The notes beneath the pieces are model-generated. The model was given only the letters and a program-made list of their open reading frames with translations. It did not search any database and was not told the origin of the DNA. 64,000 nucleotides of DNA from Lepidonotus clava (lineage: Eukaryota; Annelida; Polychaeta; Phyllodocida; Polynoidae), in contig OW387147.1 of the NCBI GenBank assembly GCA_936440205.1, positions 36,419,629 through 36,483,628 on the forward strand, in the 5' to 3' direction. A program made the position numbers and the translations under genes. Positions 57,539 through 64,000 of the stretch are shown in pieces; the first letter of the stretch is position 1; each line of letters opens with the position of its first letter.

Positions 57539-58505
57539 CCACAAAAATTCTATTGCATTCTTTGATTCTCTACATAAACATTTCCCCATAGTGTGCACAA
57601 GGAAACTGATTGGCCGAACATTAATCTGGCCAGGGTAAATGGATCTTTGGTTTGTCGGTGTAGAAACACGTTGTAAAGACATGGTAACAATTTGATCACA
57701 AATGTTTTCCGGCGCTATTAGTGCGGCTCTCCAATACACTCACTAGTCTGATGGTAATGCTTCCTGCACTGACAAGCTTAATACTATCCGAGGTAATATT
57801 TATGAGCAGACAATCACTCACGAGTGCTTTTTAAATATTTCTCTGTAAAATAGGTCATTCCAATCCTCTATCCACCAAATTTCTCTAAAATTTCCGAACC
57901 CACTGTTATTCTAGAAATGACCTCAGCCAAATCCCTTTTTGTATATACTACTACGTTTGAATCGATTAAACAGTAGTATAACCATGCAAGTGTATGTTTT
58001 TACCAGTATACACATGTTTAACTGCACCCAATTTACATTTGGGTTAAACTGAAACGCAACAAGTTAACCACAAATCCTAATGTATTATTTTATTTTCTAC
58101 ATAAACATTTCCCCATTATGTGTACATTTATGTGAAAATTTAAAAAAACAAATGGTCAAAATTTTTATCATAATATGCACAGGGAACAGGATCAAGCAAA
58201 ACAGTAAGATGTCTAAGGTAAACAGATCGTATAGTTTGATGGTACTGACCCCTGCACTGTCATGCTATAAAGCATGGATCCATAGTAATATTGATTAATG
58301 GGCAATCAATCGGAAATGCTTTTAAATAAAATTCTCTGTAAAATTCTCTGTCAATCCTCTATCCCCTTGACTTGGCCGGTTTTTGTGAAATCCACTGATT
58401 TACTGAAAATGACCATAACCGAATCCCTTTTTGTATATACTACTATCGTTTAATCAGTTTAATAGTAGTATATAGAAATGTATGTTTTCACCAGTCTGTA
58501 TGTAT
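57539..58505 (+). repeat. Tandem duplication, period ~529 bp
   Basis: Copy 1 runs about 57539-58020 and copy 2 about 58068-58505. Shared landmarks in the same order are CTACATAAACATTTCCCCAT, CCTGCACTG, CAATCCTCTATCC, AATCCCTTTTTGTATATACT and AGTAGTATA. The copies have diverged with indels, so the duplication is not recent. No reading frame is conserved between the copies. Confidence 0.8.
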
Positions 58506-58936
58506 GTTATTGTGCACATATTATGTTAACCTTTTGTCCTTGCTGAAAAAAAGCTGATCAATTAGGTTACAGAGGTCTATATATTGTAGCAATAAAATAA
58601 CATTACTCTTGCCCAATTAAAACACTTTAAAGGTGGAGATTTTAAATGGTCTACGTCAAGTCTGTTTTGTCCAACGGTAGCAAATTTGAGAAGGGTTAAT
58701 TGAAATCATAATTTAAATCAAAACACTCTCCATGTAAACGATGCAAAGGCCAAAGGACCAGGCAGCACATTGGATGTAGTCTCCCGCTCCCTAAGCAGGC
58801 CTATGTCCATTCTGAAGTGGGCCGGAACACCAGGGGGGCCTGATTGTCCTATTTGTAGATAACACTGAGAGGGAACAATGCACTAAACCAACCGGCTGTT
58901 AAGCCGACCGACCACTAAACCAGCAGGCCACTAAGC
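58506..58936. other. Intergenic DNA, nothing recognised
   Basis: AT-rich, then a GC-richer stretch with ACTAAACCAACCGGC/ACTAAACCAGCAGGC near-repeats at about 58880-58930 leading into the duplicated block. Confidence 0.6.
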
Positions 58937-59250
58937 CATCCAGCCATTAAAGCTCTCAGGGAGGGGGGCCTCTTCTGGGGGCGTCATCCCCATCTCGCAG
59001 ACTTGCCTATAGGGCCGTTGTCATACCGAGCTGACCACTCACATGGGGACAGAGCTCCATAAGTTAAACCATTGCAGCATACTATTATGAATTATGATTA
59101 TGTCCATGCATCAGCCAGTATGGCCCTGGTGAGAGTTAAACAAATCATACTCAAACCTTTAACCATTTATATATCCCTACAATAAAAAAAGAGTTGTTAC
59201 AAAATATCAATTGCAAAAATCATAATCAAAAACAAAAATTCTAAAGTTTC
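58937..59250 (+). repeat. Duplicated block, copy 1 (~300 bp)
   Basis: It starts CATCCAGCCATTAAAGCTCT and ends in an A-rich tract after TTGCAAAAAT. The same block, in the same orientation and with high similarity, lies at 60501-60787. Landmarks include GGGGGCGTCATCCCCATCTC, GCCGTTGTCATACCGAG and ACCATTTATATATCCCTACA. It could be a dispersed repeat family or a local duplication. Confidence 0.85.
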
Positions 59251-59620
59251 TATAATAGAATTCAGCAACAAATCTTATACATCGATAGCATATATAGAAA
59301 TATTTATGTATGAATGTATATATGATTAAAAGAATATTCATGTAATAAAATGCTGACCCTTTTTGACAAAATTAAATCATATTGCTCAAAATACCAGACA
59401 TTTAAAACCTTCAATAATTTTCACACTTTGAAATATTGCGTCACCTTACCATGCATTAGGTTCAACTCTAGAAAAGAGCAAATTTTCTAAGCATTTACGG
59501 TTGACTTTTTCTATATAATAAACAATACACCACCCCACGTTGGCGTCGTCCATGAAACGATCTATTGCCCTGCGGGTGGCGGCGTGATGTACGTCTTGTG
59601 CGGCCTTAATCCGCCTCCCA

Positions 59621-59690
59621 GGCCCTACGTTACGTGTCTAACGGGCCCTACGTTACGTGTCTAACGGGCCCTACGTTACGTGTCTAACGG
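59621..59690 (+). repeat. Three perfect 23-bp tandem units
   Basis: The unit GGCCCTACGTTACGTGTCTA plus ACG is repeated three times without change. Each unit carries two ACGT cores (TACGTTACGTGT). It lies in a GC-rich island between the two duplicated blocks. With no spacers it is not CRISPR-like. Confidence 0.95.
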
Positions 59691-60500
59691 CCCGGACAAA
59701 TTAGCAAAGTGCATCCCCAGGTAGGTGGGGGTAGTGAATGGGGGGCCGGGGTCTGGGGCTGAAAGTGTTCTCTGATTCCGGGCCGGGCGGTAACTCAGGG
59801 TCATGTCGGCCCCTGCCCCCACAACGGCCCGTTATCTGGGCCTTGTTTTGTCCCTGCCGTCCCCCGGCTCGGTCAGTCGGCCCCACCCCGACAGATCGGC
59901 CCACCAGCCATCGTAGAACCAAAGCTTTCACATTAGGCGGCAGAGGCAACGTTGCTCTGAATTACGTTGGACAAACCATGAGAGCTTGCCAATTTGGTGC
60001 ACTATTGTGGTCAGGCATACCACAGCATGTAAGTAATGTAATTTGAATGGGCAAGTCAATACTAATGTGCACATTTACTTGCTATATTAGAAATTACAGG
60101 TTTACTTTCAAATTTAGATTGATTGAACTGATGGAAGCATTCATACATCATAAAAAGAAAGAAGAAAATAGCCTGTATAAAAAAATCTAGAATCCTTTAT
60201 TTCATGATGTTCTTTAGTATAATAGCTTCTAGTGCTGTCTAGTGGTGGTCAAAAGCAGGCCTGGGAGTATAAAAGCAATAAACTTACCCAGCATGGGCAA
60301 AGATAAAAAGTAAATGCAATATAGGCTCTGAGCAATATCAATGGCCATTTCTCCTAGGCGACATTCTGGCTGGCACTGTTTCTCCTTTTAGATCTCTACA
60401 TGCTATTTCAAGACCATACGAAAATTACATAGCTATGATGCTTGTAGCTTTCCACATGTATTCAACCGGAATTTGCCGTTGGCATCGTCCATGAAAGGAT
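59691..60500. other. Region between duplicated blocks, no gene
   Basis: GC-rich to about 59950, then AT-rich. Open frames near 59700-60046 on both strands are products of base composition. TTGGCATCGTCCATGAAAGG at about 60478 repeats TTGGCGTCGTCCATGAAACG at about 59540, so a second short repeat is involved in the rearrangement. Confidence 0.6.
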
Positions 60501-60787
60501 CATCCAGCCATTAAAGCTCTCAGGGAGGGGGGCCTCTTCAGGGGGCGTCATCCCCATCTCTCGGCCCAGTCTATAGAGCCGTTGTCATACCGAGTTGACC
60601 ACTCACACGGGAACAGTGCTCCATAAGTTAAATTGTTGCTGCATACCATTATGGCTATGTCAATGCATCAGCAAGTATGGCCATGGTGATAGTTAAACAA
60701 ATCATACTCAAACTTTTAACCATTTATATATCCCTACAATAAATAAAGAGTTGTTACAAAATATCAATTGCAAAAAACAAAAATCCG
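60501..60787 (+). repeat. Duplicated block, copy 2 (~290 bp)
   Basis: Counterpart of 58937-59250, slightly shorter at its A-rich end (CAATTGCAAAAAACAAAAA). The start coincides with the same CATCCAGCCATTAAAGCTCT. Substitutions are scattered, so the copies separated some time ago. Confidence 0.85.
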
Positions 60788-62214
60788 TGTATTCAACCGC
60801 AATTTGGCTTATCAGATAATGAGACATGGACAGAACTGATCGCTTGTTGTTTTGGACCAGTAGGATATCTATAATTCTGATACATGATGTTATCACTGCC
60901 ATCGTTCATGGCTGGTACGCCTAGTACATTTGTCATCAAAACAACTTTAGGTACAAAGGGCCACATAATCCTATAAAGAAATATTTCAAACTTTTAACTT
61001 ATATTACATTACTGGAACCCCTGTTAATGTCCTGTTGATATTACCCCTCCTCATCATTCTCAATCTGTCTAGGTGAGACAAGTGTACTGTGAAACGAGGT
61101 TAATTTCATCAGAATTGATGACAGTGCCCCAAATGACTACTACAACTTTTCATTTACTGCCGCTACCCTTGACTCAATTTTATTTCATCAGCATTTGACA
61201 GCACACACAAATTCACACTTGTTGGCCAATTATTGAGGCATACACCAGAGAAACAAATATAAAATTCACCCCACTCCCCTTTAAGGACTAGTAGATTTTG
61301 CTTTTTAAAAACCTTGTACGATTGCCCATTGATCAGTGGACAAAATAGGACGCAAAGCTAAAATTCGAATGGTTAATGCCAATATCTGCAGTACAATGCC
61401 TTAAAGAAGACGTCAAATCCCTCTCCTATCAAGGATCGGACCAGAAAAGGTTAGCCCTTATTGATTTGAATACAGACGACGGGAGAATGCCTCCGTTTTG
61501 CAGGACCTCTGGTTTGCAGATAATTTCCGTAGAATTAAGTCGAATTACAGGACGTTTGCATCAACCGGTTTGGGAAATGCCCTGGGCCGAAAACGAACAC
61601 CAGAAAAAACGAGTACCCTGGAAGGCTGAAATATTGTCCCTGCAAGAGGTTGAAATTGAACTTTACAGAGGGACGGATCTGAAGAGGGCAATTTACATAG
61701 ATCGATGAGGAGGAAAGAAAACACACGATCAATGTTTTAATTCAGCAGCCAAACCTAATTTACGCCTTTTATTTTATTTCGGACAGGCCGTTTGGATGAG
61801 GCCTCTCAAAAAGTGAGATTAAAACGTCTGGTGTCATCAAAGCAACTAGAAGGCATGAAGAAGTTGTCAGAAACGCAAATAAAGATACATTTGGTTTCAC
61901 TCAAGCGGAAAAGTATTATGCAACGAATGGCAGGCTGTGACAGCAGCTCCAACAAATCACGGGAGGTGGAGAGGACGAGACGGAATGAGACAGGGTGAGA
62001 AGCAGGCAGATAAGGGGGGCGGAAAAGGGTTTTATCTGTAAAATGTTTAATCTACATATGGAAGGATGAGATAGGAGATATTGGAGTGAGTGTAAGTTGA
62101 TGGTTATTACCAGTTAGTTATAGTGTACATGCCCCTTATTCCATAAATGGTCATCAATTTACTAGATTATTTGACTCTACACCTTTTGTGTAGTTCATGA
62201 CTTACCTGAATGAG

Positions 62215-62220
<6 letters not shown>
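60788..62220. other. Intergenic DNA with two unassigned open frames
   Basis: Frames at 61376-61708 (110 codons, charged) and 61792-61998 (68 codons, Lys/Arg-rich) are the only stretches with protein-like composition. They match no family I recognise and have no clear splice signals joining them. They could be chance or relics of a transposon ORF. Confidence 0.4.

Positions 62221-62262
<42 letters not shown>
62221..62262 (+). repeat. (TA)n microsatellite
   Basis: Uninterrupted TA dinucleotides, about 21 units. Confidence 0.97.
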
Positions 62263-62267
<5 letters not shown>

Positions 62268-62828
62268 ATAGGTACAAAACAGATTGATAGAGTACTTTAT
62301 ACGCACTAAAGATGTGATAAACCCACAAATATGTATACACATTTCACTGAAAAAGTACACATACGGAAACAAACAAGTAGTGTCAGAAATAAATCCGTTC
62401 TAGGATGAACATCCTAAAGTCGGTTACTTATCAATGATTAAATACAGGTTCAGCTAATATAATTCATATCCATATCATAGCAAGAGGCGTTCAGTAGTTC
62501 ATTCAATTTTTCTTTATGAGTCGTTTGTTTACTGAGGTAGTGTACCAATTCCTTCAAGTGGTACTCGGCAGGGTGCCTTTTTCGTCAATTCAGTTTCTCA
62601 GTATTCTATTATTTTCTTTACAATTTTCCATCGGTACTTTTAGCAATTCAGGAGTATTAATACAATTAATACTGTTTAAATATGGACCCCCTCAGCCCAT
62701 ACCTATGGGTTGTTTAGGGGTAAAGGTGGGAGGGGGGGGGACGCCACCCTTTTTTCCCGCCCTTTGGGGTTGAAACAAAGGGGTTAAGGGTTGTCCCTTG
62801 AGACAATGTAGCTTGGGGTCAGTGTGCC
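62263..62828. other. Upstream flank of the gag-like ORF
   Basis: AT-rich, becoming G-rich from about 62690 (GGGAGGGGGGGGACGCC). This may be the 5' untranslated part of the element. The split terminal repeats expected for DIRS-type elements cannot be recognised without the other end. Confidence 0.4.
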
Positions 62829-63986
62829 TTGAGCAACGGCAGCGCGCGGACGTCTTCACACTCACTACCTACAATGGCTAATTTAGGATCAAATGAGGGG
62901 CAGGCCGATGGCGAGTTTGACTTCATGGCATGGGCTACAGAACACAAATTAACACGCAAGACAACTGCAACTCTGGAGAAAGAGGAATTTACCGATAAGG
63001 CCTCATTGGTAATGATGGCGGCCAGTGATATCTACCGTATGGACGTTGCTGTGGGTCAAATAAGGAAACTTCGAGTAGCGTTGATATCCCTGGGAAATCG
63101 AATGCAGATGGAGGATAATACTGGGGCAGTGGCCAATGCCGTTGTTCCAGGAGGAAAATCAGGGGTGACTGACGCAGGACAGGGAGCAGAGATGGATGCC
63201 AACGTACAGGAACTTCTTCAGGCGGGAAATCAGCTGGAGAATCTACTGGGTCAGCAAACCGTGGCGAACACAGGAGTGAGTGATATTCAAGACGAGGGGA
63301 ACGTCGGAGGCGTCCCCCTCTCTCCAGGTGTGGCAAATGAAATGCCACGCATTACAGTAAGTGCATACAACCTGTATGATCCACTGATGCACCTCACAGT
63401 TAAAGCCACGAGTAGAAAGGCTTTACAGATTGTGAACTACCTCCCGGAGGTGGTGAGAAGTAGGATCAATCGACGCAAGAGAGAGCAAGTCACCTTCACG
63501 GCCTTGGCAGGTGGTGGAGTGGGACTCAAGGCAGACGACAACGGGAATTATTATGTGACGATGGATGAGTGGAGTGGGGCCAATATGCGGCTCTGTGCTC
63601 ATCTTCTAAAAACGGGACAGCTACCACAGTCACAAGTCACATACTATTTGGCCTATACTGCAATGATCTACGACCTTGCTGCAAAATATGAGTGGGCCAG
63701 CATCCTGGAGTATGATACCCGCTACCGCGAACTCCAGGCAGAACACAACTTCCCATGGGGGACTCCTAATCCCCACACCGAGCAACATCTGCTAGTGCCC
63801 CGGAGGATCAACACGGGGGTCAAAGGCAGGAATGGCCAAGGAGGCGGTGATCGTAATAAAGGAAGAACACCAGCTCCACCTTGCCGTATGTTCCTAGCAA
63901 GAGGAGAGTGCTCGTTTGGGGCAGCCTGTAAGTACAGCCATGAGCGGCCTGGAGGAGATCCAAAACCTCCATCAAAAAACGAGTAG
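62829..63986 (+). CDS. Gag-like ORF of a DIRS-type YR retroelement
   Basis: An uninterrupted 385-codon frame. Residues about 30-90 (FDFMAWATEHKLTRKTTATL onward) look like a small helical, SAM-like domain. The middle is Gln/Asn/Gly-rich. Residues about 180-320 include WSGANMRLCAHLLKTGQLP and YYLAYTAMIYDLAAKYEWAS, a pattern I associate with the first ORF of DIRS-like tyrosine-recombinase elements in invertebrates. The C terminus has a CCCH zinc finger, C352-x8-C361-x5-C367-x3-H371, after a Gly/Arg-rich basic linker. The frame looks whole; reverse transcriptase, RNase H and recombinase would lie beyond the window. A second ATG at residue 16 is an alternative start. A domesticated host gene is less likely. 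Family assignment is from memory of the pattern, not a search. Confidence 0.6.
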   Translation: MSNGSARTSSHSLPTMANLGSNEGQADGEFDFMAWATEHKLTRKTTATLEKEEFTDKASLVMMAASDIYRMDVAVGQIRKLRVALISLGNRMQMEDNTGAVANAVVPGGKSGVTDAGQGAEMDANVQELLQAGNQLENLLGQQTVANTGVSDIQDEGNVGGVPLSPGVANEMPRITVSAYNLYDPLMHLTVKATSRKALQIVNYLPEVVRSRINRRKREQVTFTALAGGGVGLKADDNGNYYVTMDEWSGANMRLCAHLLKTGQLPQSQVTYYLAYTAMIYDLAAKYEWASILEYDTRYRELQAEHNFPWGTPNPHTEQHLLVPRRINTGVKGRNGQGGGDRNKGRTPAPPCRMFLARGECSFGAACKYSHERPGGDPKPPSKNE

Positions 63987-64000
63987 GACAACCTTTTATT

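Noticed and set aside
59621-59690. CRISPR-like array
   Set aside because: Three contiguous identical units without spacers in an animal genome; a plain tandem repeat.
59701-60046. Gly/Pro/Arg-rich frames on both strands (82 and 102 codons)
   Set aside because: Opposed frames in a GC-rich patch; no domain, and composition explains their length.
62989-63348. 119-codon minus-strand frame and a second at 63722-63991
   Set aside because: Antisense shadows of the gag-like ORF with no protein features of their own.

Overview
This is a gene-poor, AT-rich animal genomic window dominated by one host gene and many small transposons. The gene has spliceosomal GT-AG introns (one GC-AG), GC-rich exons in AT-rich introns, and a Cys-loop receptor exon pattern. 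The repeats are tRNA-headed SINEs, foldback MITEs and a DIRS-type gag-like ORF. All of this points to a bilaterian invertebrate, probably marine. A lophotrochozoan (mollusc, annelid or brachiopod) fits well because that group has greatly expanded and diversified nicotinic receptor genes, but the sequence alone does not settle the phylum.

The gene lies on the + strand from 6630 to 43973. It encodes a nicotinic-acetylcholine-receptor-like (pentameric ligand-gated ion channel) subunit of 514 residues in eight coding exons: 6630-6702, 20216-20373, 22455-22499, 29674-29783, 32291-32426, 33723-33902, 42585-42807 and 43354-43973. All exon phases agree and the joined length is 1545 nt. It has a signal peptide, the 13-residue Cys loop, vicinal cysteines in loop C (an alpha-type mark), a cation-type M2 with Glu at -1', a proline/histidine-rich cytoplasmic loop and M4. 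Three of the five aromatic residues that normally bind acetylcholine are replaced by Leu or Ile, so it is either a non-canonical ligand receptor or a structural subunit.

Layout. 1-6523: upstream DNA with no recognisable gene, with hairpins at 3199-3249 and 4169-4269. 6524-6629: probable 5' UTR with a short upstream ORF. 6703-20215: intron 1 with several MITEs, palindromes and a CA microsatellite. 20374-22454: intron 2 with a degenerate minisatellite, a hammerhead-like core and a tRNA-like SINE fragment. 22500-29673: intron 3, mostly a 4.8-kb foldback element whose arms are tandem ~353-bp units, then a MITE. 29784-33722: introns 4 and 5. 33903-42584: intron 6 with a GC donor, a TGACTAA-rich block around a 20-bp minisatellite, a 3.3-kb element with ~645-bp inverted arms, and a SINE-like repeat. 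43974-44711: 3' UTR containing a MITE that may supply the poly(A) signal. 44712-62828: intergenic DNA with a second copy of the SINE-like repeat split by a solo LTR, several MITEs and two local duplications. 62829-63986: gag-like ORF with a CCCH zinc finger, the 5' part of a DIRS-like tyrosine-recombinase retroelement that runs off the window.

No rRNA gene, functional tRNA gene, CRISPR array or second host gene could be supported. Repeat families were matched by eye; no percent identities were computed.
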